From NCBI GenBank assembly GCA_963966185.1, contig CAWZYM010000312.1, positions 1,013,501 through 1,077,500 on the forward strand: 64,000 bases of DNA, written 5' to 3'. This DNA comes from Rhabditoides inermis (Eukaryota > Nematoda > Chromadorea > Rhabditida > Rhabditidae). The position numbers and the translations under genes are program-made. Shown in pieces: positions 53,301-64,000 of the stretch. Below the pieces are notes generated by a model. That model made no database searches. It saw only the letters and a list, made by a program, of their open reading frames with translations, and had not been told where the DNA came from. The stretch's first letter is position 1; the number at the start of each line of letters is the position of its first letter.

Positions 53301-54373
53301 CGATTGAGAAAACATCCGATATTTTCTTGTATTTGTCCGCTAAACAGGACAGCATATTGATCATGTTTCCCATAATAAGTGAGATCCGGGTATGATGTTC
53401 CCGATTGTAACTCTGTGTGTTGTTCCCACACACAGAGCCGAGCAGAGAGTCACTATTGTGTTTGAACGGCCTAGGCAAAGTCGGCCTTAGTAGAGCACGT
53501 GAAAGACTCGTTGCCCGCCGAGAGGTGGATACCATCGAGTAGACTCTGTTCGCGAATCGGGCAGTCAAATGATCCTTTCTCTTTCCAAAAGCTCTTTTTT
53601 GAGCTAAACATGTTCGATATTATAATACGACCATTCACCAATAGTCGCAAACATACAAGCAATACATGCAATATCGGATTTGCATATTCAAATAGAGCAC
53701 CAGTCGCAGCGTATACAACTTGTATTTTTCGCTTGTAAAGGGGGGAGTGTCGTGGAACGACGAAACGACCTCATTTGAATATGCAAATATCACTCATTCG
53801 ACTAACGATGCTAACCAGCGAAAGGACGCCACTCGGTGATTATCATGTCTGGCAAACGACGTAAATAGCGGCCGCGCGGGCTCGTCTGGGCATTCTCTCG
53901 CCACCGCCTTCTCTGGGCCCCTACTCCCCTCGGAATCCCCCTCGACCCTCGTCGCCCGTCCCTCGACCCTCTACGTCCCTCGACGTCCAGAACCAAACCC
54001 CGATTGCATGCACACTCTGATAAACCATTGTGCCTGCTTGTGTATTTGCTGTATGGCCTTGGTGGTACTTCTCTAGTCTGATTCCGCTTAGTTGTTATTA
54101 CAAACCGGACAACCGTTGAGAAACCGAAAACATTGGAAGAGTGAGTCGGAATTCGATGGGGTGCATACGTTTGCAGCTACTACAATGATAACTACCGCGT
54201 GGATGCTAAGCTAGATGCGTGGGTGCGAGAGAACATAGGTGAGGACGGGACTCGTCAGCTGAACGCTCTCTGTTCAGGACCGTATATCTTCCTCTTTCTT
54301 GCTACATACTTTGTACTCATTGCCATCCTCTACCGCAGAACTGGTCCCGACGTACAAAGAGGAATCAAAGAGG

Positions 54374-54413
<40 letters not shown>

Positions 54414-54487
54414 TCGTTTTCATTCAGGCCCAGGAGGAATTTGACCGACTAGTCCGCACTGGATACTTTGACACACCAGAAGCCTAA
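50379..54487 (+). CDS. Unrecognised single-pass membrane protein, interrupted by an LTR element
   Basis: Exons: 50379-50477, 50566-50651, 50694-50752, 50764-50872, 50915-51253, 51300-51380, 51420-51491, 51535-51548 plus 54096-54140 (one exon split by the insertion), 54177-54372 and 54428-54487. All junctions close in phase when the element and one target copy are ignored. The N-terminal part is acidic (EDHDDDNVLTDGNNSTKF). The middle is Cys-rich with N-glycosylation sites (LPCYNTTNARFLCRC, FKNDTTNTVVC). A transmembrane segment (YIFLFLATYFVLIAIL) precedes a short tail ending TGYFDTPEA. The start is unresolved: an ATG at about 50330 would need a 24-base intron and the wrong phase. Family not recognised. 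Confidence 0.75.
51549..54090 (+). mobile_element. Non-autonomous BEL/Pao-like LTR element inside a coding exon
   Basis: LTRs of 343 bp at 51549-51891 and 53748-54090 appear identical as far as read. They begin TGTCGTGGAACG and end CCGCTTA. The GTTGT target duplication is at 51544-51548 and 54091-54095. The primer-binding site TGGTGCATCGG (tRNA-Gly type) starts at 51892. A purine tract (AAAGGGGGGAG) ends at 53747. The internal 1856 bp codes only for a Gag-like protein, with no pol. Identical LTRs indicate very recent insertion. Confidence 0.95.
52157..53360 (+). pseudogene. Gag-like protein of the exon-inserted LTR element, frameshifted
   Basis: The frame from ATG 52157 (LPKFSDLKSFIGFWDLFEPF) ends at 52354. 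A second frame overlapping from about 52308 carries the rest: AEQLDEAVKYLKERFFHSP and three zinc knuckles, CLFCSSTNHTSLTC, CLKCYSVTHSAKNC and CRYCGRGHNSSDC. One frameshift near 52320-52350 separates them. The architecture matches BEL/Pao Gag and differs in sequence from the gag at 25337-27568. Confidence 0.85.
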
Positions 54488-54991
54488 TAGTTATGGACAA
54501 ATATCACAACACTCATAACCTTTATATTAGTTAAACACATGACAATCTTAGAATGAAATTTAAAATTACATTTTTGAATGAACTTTGACTGCAGTAAGTA
54601 ACATTCTTGGTAAGTTTCCGTTGCCGTTCTCGTTGATACATTCAGCTTCCACTATGTTATTTCATGCTCTCCGCACCAGATTTTGTTTCATATGCTCCGT
54701 TCGTGTAAAAGTTGTTCGAGGCTGTTGTTACATGTTCATCTGAGCGATGATTCAGTGTACCGGTTATTAAAAACCGTCACCGCAAACGTCTATCATTCGA
54801 TTTCGCACGAATTGAACACGTCGAACGCTTGAGCCCATTATTTCATTACTCCCGATCCACTGATGGGCCACTCTGTTTGTTTTCTTTTTGAATTGTCACC
54901 ACTGCAATCAATCAACCTCCCACATGCATTGTTTTTGTTTAGTTTTCTTGAGACGATGACGCAGCATCCAGACTCATCATCCTTCATCTCC

Positions 54992-55039
<48 letters not shown>

Positions 55040-55235
55040 CTACCTATTGCCGTTGCACCCTTCGCTTTTTTCTGCATATGATGCTGTATTAGTTTGCTGT
55101 CTTGCTGTTCTTTTAAGCGCATAACACAGAGGCTATCTCGAATAGACGCCCCACCTAGCAGAGATCAGTTGCTGCTGCTGTCTGCACCCAACTCTACTAC
55201 GTTTCTCCTCCATAAGATTACATAGAACGTTTTAG
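54488..55235. other. Intergenic region with (CT)n tract
   Basis: Holds a CT tract at 54993-55035. No gene is supported. Confidence 0.5.
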
Positions 55236-55485
55236 ATGCCGGCACTTACCGAATACATCATGGAAAGTGTTTCCGAGAATTTCTCCAACATACTATCACT
55301 TCCCAACGAGCTTCTCTCGAATTTTTTTCGCAAACGCAGGAAACCGATATCGTCAACTTTGCATCGGCACATCACGCCAACTGGTAAATTGGCACTCTTC
55401 CAGTTACTATACTGTATATTTTTGTAGTCAAATCTTGGAGCGACTGAGCAAGCGGTTCACTTTGATCTACAGAGTACAGAGCGTG

Positions 55486-55540
<55 letters not shown>

Positions 55541-55838
55541 ATCTCTCTCTCTCTCTCTCTCTTTCTCTTCCTCCTCTCTCTCCTCTCTACCTCTGCCTTC
55601 CTTCTCTCATCCCATGCATACGTTTCAATCGCAACTCTTTATCTCCGCTAGTGACAGCACGTTCGAGGAGAGGATTCAGAAGGATATGGACGAAGTGCAA
55701 GAGGGAGCGAGCGATGATGTGCGTGTAGGAAACAGTGTTGAACAACCTCTTGAGAAACACATCTCGACATGGAACAAATTTATCGCGCTGCTCAACGCTG
55801 ATTCAATAAGAGACGAAGTTGATGGAAAAGTGTTCACT
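55236..55838 (+). pseudogene. Truncated F-box paralogue
   Basis: ATG follows an acceptor (gttttag). The F-box start NILSLPNELLSNFF is followed, after a one-base shift at a run of seven T, by ETDIVNFASAHHAN. The next exon (QILERLSKRFTLIYRVQS, to about 55481) and another (SQLFISASDSTFEERIQKD, 55628-55838) match the intact gene's exons 5-7, but the acceptor before the last is AA instead of AG (55627). No counterparts of exons 8-13 follow. It is a 5' fragment of the family. Confidence 0.7.
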
Positions 55839-56302
55839 GTGAGTGTTCGATGTGGAGAAAAATAACAGACAATTTAATGTTTCGATATTGGTAGAAAAGT
55901 GGGCAGGAATAGGGGACGGACAACGTATTAGGGTGGTAGGGAGAGAACGGTAGGCTGCAATCAGTGAATGCAGCTGAGGTAAGATGCTAGGAGTCCAAAC
56001 CAATTGATCCAAATTCGCGTTTTCTTTGTAATATCTCTATTGCGTGTTATTGATCGGATAGCTGAGAACCCCTTTGACATTTCTGTCATCCATCAATACC
56101 CTTAAAAACAAGATCAGTGAAACGGAACAAAACGAAATAATTTCTCAATTTCTATCAAATCAGTAAATTGTATTCAGGAAATATTATTGAAAAAACAAAA
56201 AAAAACACGTAAAAATGACAAGAAGCATAACAAAATACATAAGTTTTTTGAGCACTTGTGGTCCTCCCTATTGTACGGTTCTTCCTTGCTCTCTCCCTTC
56301 CC
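55839..56302. other. Intergenic region
   Basis: AT-rich DNA downstream of the Kelch gene stop codon (minus). No gene is supported. Confidence 0.5.
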
Positions 56303-59300
56303 TCACTCCTCCTCGAGGCGGAGCATCTCCACGGAGGTACCTACGTTATTCCCGCCAATAGCGTACAGCACCTGTGACAATATATAAATTGACCCCATGT
56401 TCTCTATTCCCTCAATTCACATTGTCAAGAACAGCCAGTCCGCACTTGGACCGCGCGTGTTTGAGAGACGGCAGCTGCTTCCATTCGCCATCGACCAGCA
56501 CCTAGACAACGTCTGTTCATTTGCGTTCACTTTGCCTTTGAAACATCGCTAATCACCTGAACATCCTGCCTGATCTGCCATTCGACGAATCCACCGGCGA
56601 TCACGAGTCGACCATCGCACACCGTCGCGCTAATGCTATCACGAGCCTAGAATAGAGGTAGTAGATGTGCATTGCGGTACAGAGACCAGTCACTATCAAC
56701 AGAAAGTTCCTTCATACCTCTCCGAGCGGCGTTTTCGCATTCCAAGAATCAGTCTGCGGATCCCACACGTACACCTACACAAGAAACAAATCAGCTATAC
56801 TTTTTTATATGTATAGTATCGCGGTTCGCGGTCTACTGTAAAAAAAGTTATCGTTTAGTCGCACTTAAGATCGAGAGGAGATCCAAACGGAAACATTCAT
56901 CAAATGAGCGGCATATGCACCAAAGCAAAGAACATGCAAGCTAAAATGTCACATACCTGGTTTGTGCATTCAGCAGTCAGCGTTTTGGAAATCCAAGAAT
57001 CAGTCTGCGGATTCCATACGAGCTTCTACAAGAAACATAGGGTTCGGGAAACAACTATAATAATTTTAAAGTGACAATTTCACTTAAAAATGATATTTTA
57101 CTGATGAAAAGTTAATGGAAACATCAAATAACATCTACTAAACCTGAAAACTACAACTTTTTTCATGATTTTAAACTATTTTTTGCCCCAAAAAATAGTT
57201 GATTTTGAATGCTTTATGGGTAAAAAGTGAGGTTACATCACAGCTGAGTGTCTAAAACGTCTTGAATGACGGGAATTTTGAAATAAAATTTTGATATAAA
57301 AATTAAGTTTCTACCTTAAACTGGAGTCGTAGAAGCCGATAAACATATCCCTATGTGATACGCATCTTGAGTTCAATAGTTATATCCAGAATTTGTAAAG
57401 CGCGCCAATTCAAAATTCAATTTTTTTCCAATTGCGGATCAATAAAATTGTCACTTTAAAGAAGAACTCCGGGGAATCTTGAAATGCATGGCAATCGGAC
57501 TAAACCATTGTTAATCTATTCAGCAATGACTAATGACTTTCTTTTTCACAAAACAGATGCAAATTCATCGCACTGGCGCTATGGTTGACCCCGCAGTCGA
57601 AATAAAATGACTGTACTCATCTGCGCTCTCTGGCTTTCTGCAACGCGCTCTCTCTTTCGCTATGTCTGTCAACACGGTTAGAACCGAGCGCAGGCAAACT
57701 GTGTGATCACAGCAAAGACCCAAACGGAAATATTTCTCAAAAAAGAGCCGGCATATGCACCAAAGAGCATGCAAGATAAAATGCTGCGAACCTGCTTCCT
57801 GCGATCAGAACCCGTCCATCCTCCGACAGTCATCAGACGGCCATCCACCATGCAAAGCGGGAAGTCGGAACCCAGATCAGGGGGAAACGCGCACAGGCGA
57901 ACGAATCCAGATCCTAGAACATGGTATAAACTAATTGTAAATGAAGGATTTGCATACCAGCATTCGTCGGGTCGAATGTCTCGATAGTCTTTGTACTCTT
58001 GTCTGCCACACAGATTCGGTCATTGAATGAAGTAACATCGACAATTTCCCCACTGTAAATGTTCATAAAACACACAAATACCAATGCTCGTACCTCTTTC
58101 CTTGAGCACTGTGCACGAGTGTCCACGTCTCCGATCCCTTCTCGAACTTGTACACATTGCGACTGGAATAGATTGAAAGAGTTTACGAGTGGATCACTCA
58201 CTTTCCAGAGACGTGTCCGATCGCATACATCCAATCCGCGACCACACATATCTTCCCAACATGGGCATGCAGAGGAGCTGCTAGACGCAACTTGCCTAAG
58301 AATGGGAATGTATAAAGCATAAAGATTATTTTCTCCGTTCATAGTATGACAGTCATTTCTCAAAATGTTTATTAGAAACAATGTGAGACAACTCCAGCTT
58401 GTTATCGGACTACGCGAAATCACCGCCCCAAACGCGCACTTGGCGGTCACTTTTCACTGATTTGCAAGTCAAATGAAGCAGAGTTTACCATCTTCTAGAG
58501 CTTATAACTTCGTTTCAGAAATTTGTAATGACTTTAAACTTTCTTTTGTCAATGACGAACTCACCAGTGCCCTCCGGCACTATGTCCGATCCTTGGGCAT
58601 TTGCGTAACTGTCATTGACAAGCCCGGCCCCTCTCTCCGTAACCTCTTTTGCAGTAACCGAGTGTTCGACAAACTGTGCAACACCAAGGAATGTCTCGTC
58701 TGCTCCAACCTCGACCTACGTGCCCCCGAGCAAACCCGCCATATCCAATTAGACTATCCTCCTCTCTTAACACACATTTTAGTTATTTGCCTTCACCCGG
58801 TTATGTTGTTTAGTTATTTATTCTATCATTTTACCCACGTAGAGTTTGTTAACTCGCATCACAATGTTATTGTAGGTATTTATTTCCTTGATGAAGGCGT
58901 TTATCCGAAACGTCGGATAAAGATAAGTATTTCCAACACTCGTGGTCTCTGGCTTTCCGGCTTTAACTTTTCACAATACAACACTTAGTACTCTTAGTAC
59001 TCTGTACCCAAAGCATCTCTTGAAAAAATCGTATTGCTCTTTGTTATGCGTGGCCATACTGATCTTGTTAGTATTTTCATTTTCGCGTTTATTACATTAC
59101 TGCTACGCAAAACTTCCAAACTGCCGTACATTTACATAGACTTCTCGTCATTTCGCCCATGTCTGGAAGCTAGCCGATAACGACATACGATGAAATCGAG
59201 GAATGGCCATTTCTCTCTATTCAAGCGCTTTTTCTCTATGTTTTGACTTGAAACACACTGTTTAAGTCAAACAATGAGCTACACACCTTGCGAGAGAACA

Positions 59301-62300
59301 ACCATTCGATCAAGGTAGTTGGCACAATAGATCTTGTTGTCGAGTACAACGGCCGAACAGCTTCCTCTAAAAAGATATACATCATGTACAAGCGGGTGCA
59401 GTACGACGTCACATGTTCCATCTCGGCTTCCTTCCATACGTCCACTCCCCGCTCGCCTTCCAAGGCCTGTTCATTCCACGGTCGCGGTACGGACGCGGCT
59501 CTCTTACCACCCCCTTCAAAATATACCAAAATAATTTAACTGAAAAAATAATTTTAAAAAAAAACTACCTCGAGACAGTGGTTGTATATCTGGAAGCACT
59601 CCTTGTCCTCAATGACTAAGGGTTCCTTGCCAACAGTGTCCACCAGATAGTCCTTCTCCAGACAATAGAGGCGAACAAGCGAGAAAAGCCTGTGACTACT
59701 GAGACTGAATAAGGAGATGAGACTCACTCCTTCATGTGCCTCTTCCTGTTTTCCGGATCGGCCCGCACCCAGTTGCACACTCCAGAAAACACATTTGACT
59801 CCCGACAGCGGAGAGACTCATCTGGAAATCGAAATGGAATTGAACACTCTTAATGTGGAGTCGTTTACACCTGCGAGAAAGGTGTGCAGATCCTTTTTGT
59901 CCAGACCGAGAAACTCAGGAGTATCGATGAGAGAACTTAAACATAAATACTACTTGAACAATTGCAATGTACTCACTCGAAGTTGAGGCACATCTTCTTC
60001 CATGCGAGATCCTTCATCTTTTCGCAGGTATAGAGACAAGCGAACGACCACATCTCAATGCAGTTCGAAGGAGTCACAATAGCCAGCAAAAACCTGTATT
60101 ATCAATTAAATGATAGACGCTTCTCTATTCCCTCACTTGGCACATCGCTTCTTCAATCTGTAGAGCCTAAGATAGCTAACCTCCGGGAAAAGACGAAAAA
60201 CGATCGACTCGTCTGAAATGTACTAATGTATAGCTATGTTTCATAATAGTACTAACCTATTTGAATGGCGTATGTATACATGTATTTTAGAAGAATCTCG
60301 ATGATGTCACTGTCCATATCCTATATTTCCTTTCAATCTGTGTTTTTTGTGCAAATGTATTACCAGTTCGATCTTTCCGACAATGGCCTCCTTGAAATCC
60401 GCGTGGAAGACGCGTTTGAAATGCGGAGAGGCAGCTGTGAGCACAGCCCAGTGAGCCATGAACTGAGTATGAATATAATCCATACAAATCAGAGATCACA
60501 AATCTCACTTCTTTCCCATCGCGAAGGGAAACAAGCTTCACATCACACCCTTCAGCGTCACTGAAATAGGACTGGAAAAATATTCAAAAAAGTTCGTTTG
60601 TTCGGAACTGCAAACATGTCTATGGCTATGACATTTACACTTACGAAATCACTCGAAACTTGAAAAGAACCTTACTGGTCAGTCTATGGTTGCTTTGTTT
60701 ATCCACACAATTTTCATTGCATTTTATCGTCATGAGTTCTTCCTTGCCGTGGAAATGAACACATTCATATTAACCTGAGGCTTCGTCAAAAAATTTTACG
60801 GAAAGAACGGTGCAAAAACCGGGCAAAAATCGAGCCCTACTTAGGACTTTCGTCTCTCTGGCATACCATATATTTTATACTAACAAAAATGTTAATAAGA
60901 GAGGACGCGTCAACGCCCTCTCGTTTGTACTGATTATACCCGCGCGCTAAAATGCCTAATTTTACTTTTTCCCGGATGAGGTACTTTTCCTGATTTTGAA
61001 GTGATATGAAAGCGCGCGGGTATAATCAAGAATGTTCGTTTAACTGCTCATCATAAATGTTTATAAAAAACATGGAAATCGTGTGTTGATCGACGTTGTA
61101 CATGAGTTTGGGGTGTGATATTTATGTATGACAATTGACAATTGTCCGTGAATGGGAAGTAGATGTGGGTTGTATGACATGACTTTGTTTAGGGACCGCA
61201 ACGTGAGGTGTAGAGTTTGTGTCGAAATCATGTAACATTTTTTGACTGGACGCGTTACTTGCTCTAATTAGCGTAGAACGATTCGTCCTTCCGCGCTGAT
61301 TACGCCGGTATTCGATTTATGGGAAAACGTGCCCCGTAAAGTATTTGAAATCGAGAAAGAGTGATATGATGACGTCATATTTCTTTGATCTAGCCGTCAT
61401 TGCCCAAAATGAGTAATGAAAAATGGTGTCATAAGAGACGTATTTCATCGAGTACTGATTGATTACAATCAAACAAAGCGTAGTGCTACTATTAGAAACA
61501 ACTATATTCATAATTTAACTATTAATGATGTCATCAGTGCTTTGATCTAGCCGCCCTCTGTCACACTTTCCTTGTGTGAGCGCGCGCTCGAGTTCTTGCG
61601 CGCCGCGCGGAATTAGAGCGCAATGTGAACGATGAACCCTATGAACATTATATATTTTCGAAATCAGCTTGAAACGATCTACATTATTATACAAACTGCT
61701 ATACCACATCCAAACTTCTGAAATTCTCATTGTGGTCCCTAGACTTTGTTTGGTTGTTCGGATCTGGTATGGTTCTTTCAAAGAAAATACAATTCAGTGC
61801 GCGGTCCATTTCTTCGCATCCCGCCAGCAGTGAAATCAGCCGACTGTCGCGCTGCCAGCTACCTGTCTCTATGACGCAGCTGGTGAGACCCGCGCCTCTC
61901 ACTCTGGGGGTCGCGGGTTCGAATCCACCCTACTCTTTTGCGTGTGCAAGCGTGGCTGCTTGGCTTTAGGCCAAGTGACGGCTCCAATTTTCATGCTCCG
62001 CCCATTCCTGGCCGTTTGGAGACGACTTTATGAAAATGTAACTTTGTGACACAAAACTTAAGAAAAGGACAGATATTATCTTTCAAAAGTTCTTTCAAGA
62101 AAAGTAGGTTCGCAATATTGTCTCGATTGATGTGCAAACAGGCTCTCAACATAATTCGGCATGTTTTGTTACCAGAGAAGTTGAGTTATTCTATATTACA
62201 ACAGTACTTCAAAAACTCGTTCATTTTAACTTTGCTGTTTCGCAATGGTTTTTACGAGGAGTGTAGTAGGGGCCACACCCTCGGATTCGTACCAAATTGA

Positions 62301-63423
62301 TATAATACCTTAGTTAGAGCCCTAGCTATCGAATTGTGATGTCCGAATTTCCTAAACGAACTATACGTTTCCGGTACGAAAACGTACAGGGCTCGTTTTT
62401 CGCGTTTCTTCTCACCCTACCCGGCGGTCGAAGACCGAGCCGTTGTGGCCTAGTGGCGAAAGCGTCTGCTTGCCAAGCTGACCTTCATGAGTTCGATTCC
62501 GCGCGCATGCTTTCTGTTTTGCGAACTCATTTGGTTAAACGTCTCGCTCTTCAATCACTGGTTAGTGAAGAAAATAATTGACGAAAGCACGAAAGGCATG
62601 ACCGACTCGATGGTTTCTCTTCATGGAGGACGACTGTCAGGAACAGAGATGATCTACCGTGCGCATCATTACAACTTTCAACTCTACACAGTATTAGCAC
62701 ACTATCAAAATACATACGACAGTGTGAAGTAGCTTGACGACGTTCGGGACTTCTATGACAGAAGACGGTGCAGTTGCGAGCTACATACGGCTGATGCAAA
62801 TGGCACTACGTCACTACGACGATCGACAGCTGACATCGAGATTGACAGGACTGTCTCATTAAAAAAAACTTAATTGATAGAGTTGTTTCATGGACCATGA
62901 GAAAATGATGATATGGTCAGAAAGTACAAGTTCATAAAATTTTTGACGAAACAAAAAGCATGTGCGGGTGCGCGGAATCGAACTCGTGAGGGTCATTTCG
63001 ACAGGCAGACGCTTTCGCCACTAGGCCACAACAGCTCGGTCTTCGACCGCCGCGTAGGGTGAGAGGAACGGGAAAAACGCGCCCTGTACGTTTTCGTACC
63101 GGAAACGTATAGTTCGTTTAGGAAATTCGGACACCACAATTCGATGGCTATGATCTTAAGTAAGGTATTCTATCAATTTGGTACGAATCCGAGGGTGTGG
63201 CCCCTACTACACTCCTCGTTAGAATGTTTGCACATGTCTCCATTGAAATCACTTCGGTCCTTTTGCTTAAGTGAGACAACAGTGCAAACCAACTACTTTT
63301 ACTTTTTATTTTAAAGATAATATATACTTACTTTAAAAGAGAGATTTTTTTAAAGATAATATATACTTACTTTCTCTGTTGATTGAGTCGAGAGAGGAAC
63401 GCTTCACATTCCTCTAGGTCCAT
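56303..63423 (-). CDS. BTB-BACK-Kelch (KLHL-type) protein
   Basis: Probable substrate adaptor of a Cullin-3 ubiquitin ligase. Exon 1 (about 63377-63423, MDLEECEAFLSRLNQQR) joins in phase to the BTB exon (about 60480-60551, DAEGCDVKLVSLRDGK). BTB continues with MAHWAVLTAASPHFKRVFHA and DSDIIEILLKYMYTYAIQI. BACK exons follow at about 60140-59573 (IVTPSNCIEMWSFACLYTCE, EFLGLDKKDLHTFLAG, CRESNVFSGVCNWVRADPEN). Kelch repeats run from about 59345 down to the stop: AVVLDNKIYCANYLDRM, MTVGGWTG, VWDPQTDSW, LVIAGGFVEW and VLYAIGGNNVGTSVEML, ending LRLEEE, TGA. Intron 1 (2.8 kb) holds a foldback element, a SINE-like sequence and a perfect hairpin. Exon edges are approximate. The specific KLHL paralogue is not recognised. 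Confidence 0.88.
57065..57460. mobile_element. MITE with TTTAAAGTGACAATTT termini
   Basis: TTTTAAAGTGACAATTT at 57064 and AAATTGTCACTTTAAA ending 57460 are inverse ends of a ~400-bp AT-rich element in a Kelch gene intron. No open frame. Confidence 0.75.
58473..58990 (+). mobile_element. Possible Penelope-like element fragment
   Basis: A plus-strand open frame of 171 codons inside an antisense intron of the Kelch gene. It contains PGPSLRNLFCSNRVFD followed by CNTKECLVCSNL, resembling the Cys-motif linker between reverse transcriptase and GIY-YIG domains in Penelope-like elements, and later LDEGVYPKRRIKIS. No reverse transcriptase motif remains. The identification is tentative. Confidence 0.4.
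60932..61027. other. Perfect 17-bp inverted repeat with 62-base loop
   Basis: GATTATACCCGCGCGCT at 60932-60948 and its exact complement at 61011-61027. It lies in intron 1 of the Kelch gene and could form a GC-rich hairpin. Confidence 0.7.
61850..62045 (+). mobile_element. Possible tRNA-derived SINE
   Basis: A tRNA-like stretch with CAGCTGGTGAGACCCGCGCC (A-box region), CTCTCAC in the anticodon-loop position and a B-box GGGTTCGAATCC, followed by about 120 bases of body. The acceptor stem does not pair, so a functional tRNA is unlikely. Confidence 0.5.
62254..63220. mobile_element. Foldback element with a tRNA-like sequence in each arm (copy 2)
   Basis: Inverted arms (about 62254-62520 and 62950-63220) share ACGAGGAGTGTAGTAGGGGC, TACGTTTCCGGTACG and GACCGAGCCGTTGTGGC with copy 1 at 16063. 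The embedded tRNA-like part (62437-62509 plus; about 62960-63036 minus) has A-box-like TGGCCTAGTGGCGAAAGCG and B-box AGTTCGATTCC, with TTGCCAA in the anticodon-loop position (GCC, Gly-like). It therefore carries a different tRNA-like type from copy 1. The spacer is about 430 bases. Confidence 0.8.
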
Positions 63424-64000
63424 TGCACCTTGTGGAAAAGAAAGTCCGTTGTGGAAAGAATGGCGCCTATCCAAGATGTGTTATCTTATCAATCGATCGC
63501 GCTTCGATGTAGTGATAATAAACTGACTTGATACAAATAAGGTTAGACAAATAATTAGACAAATACATCTTCTATACAATCAACAATGCGAGACAAACAT
63601 CAAATATACCGACAGCTCTAAAGAAGCAGACGAGTAGCAGTGAAGTCTTTTCCTTTCAACTATGTGACGTGTTTTCGCGCCCAATCGTACATGAAAGGTT
63701 CGTTCCGAGGGCTCTCGCTGGTCTGATCTTACTCAATTCTTCAGCATTTTTCAATGTTTTTTTTTGCTGTTTAGTGATTGTTCTATCACAAACGCATTTC
63801 GCAATGAATCGACAACACAGGTTATCAGTCCATTTACAATAAGCGAGACCGCGTGCAATTCAGTGCTGGTTCGCTCCCCACTCGCAGTCGCACATAAAGA
63901 GAGTGAGGGACGAGCGGATAGGATAGTCATTCCGGCATTTATTATCGATGTCCATACATATGTGTGAGAGCAAAAAAAAATTGAAAAAGAACAAGTTCGG
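63424..64000. other. 5' flank of the Kelch gene
   Basis: AT-rich DNA upstream of the Kelch start. No further gene is supported. Confidence 0.5.

Overview
The window is eukaryotic and most likely from a nematode. Genes are split by many short GT..AG introns, and a 3' splice acceptor usually sits directly before the ATG, as in spliced-leader trans-splicing. A nematode-style nuclear hormone receptor, a decaying F-box family and BEL/Pao-like elements fit this. I assembled exon chains by hand from consensus splice sites and reading-phase closure; boundaries marked 'about' are approximate.

Layout. 1-7098 (-): 5' and central part of meckelin (TMEM67/MKS3), a ciliary transition-zone membrane protein; its C-terminus lies off the left edge. 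7290-7804 (+): a small unrecognised gene with a one-base frame problem. About 7870-12897 (-): an unrecognised gene with an RTE-type LINE and a tRNA-derived SINE in its introns. 13141-14536: a 1.4 kb palindrome. 14828-30417 (-): a nuclear hormone receptor of 13 exons whose coding phases nearly all close. Its introns hold a foldback element with tRNA-like sequence, a MITE full of GGATTAATCC-type motifs, a 92-bp minisatellite made from an exon end plus its splice donor, and a 7.5 kb tandem LTR element bounded by a 5-bp GATCC duplication. 31086-33411 (-): eIF3d. 33887-36228 (-): choline dehydrogenase. 38080-46958 (-): a Ly6/uPAR-type GPI-anchored protein. Two plus-strand genes lie inside its introns: an F-box gene (39462-43808) and a tandem SUMO-like-domain gene of NIP45/Rad60/Esc2 type (45765-46720). 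47512-49689 and 55236-55838 (+): decayed paralogues of the F-box gene. About 50379-54487 (+): an unrecognised membrane protein with a complete non-autonomous LTR element (51549-54090, identical LTRs as far as read, GTTGT duplication) inside a coding exon. 56303-63423 (-): a BTB-BACK-Kelch protein.

Recurring themes. (CT)n/(GA)n microsatellites fill many introns. Several gene models fail by one base beside a homopolymer, which suggests sequencing error as well as true decay. The 9-mer TGAAACGTA occurs 17 times in noncoding DNA, against about 0.5 expected. MITEs, foldback elements and non-autonomous LTR elements account for most intronic space.
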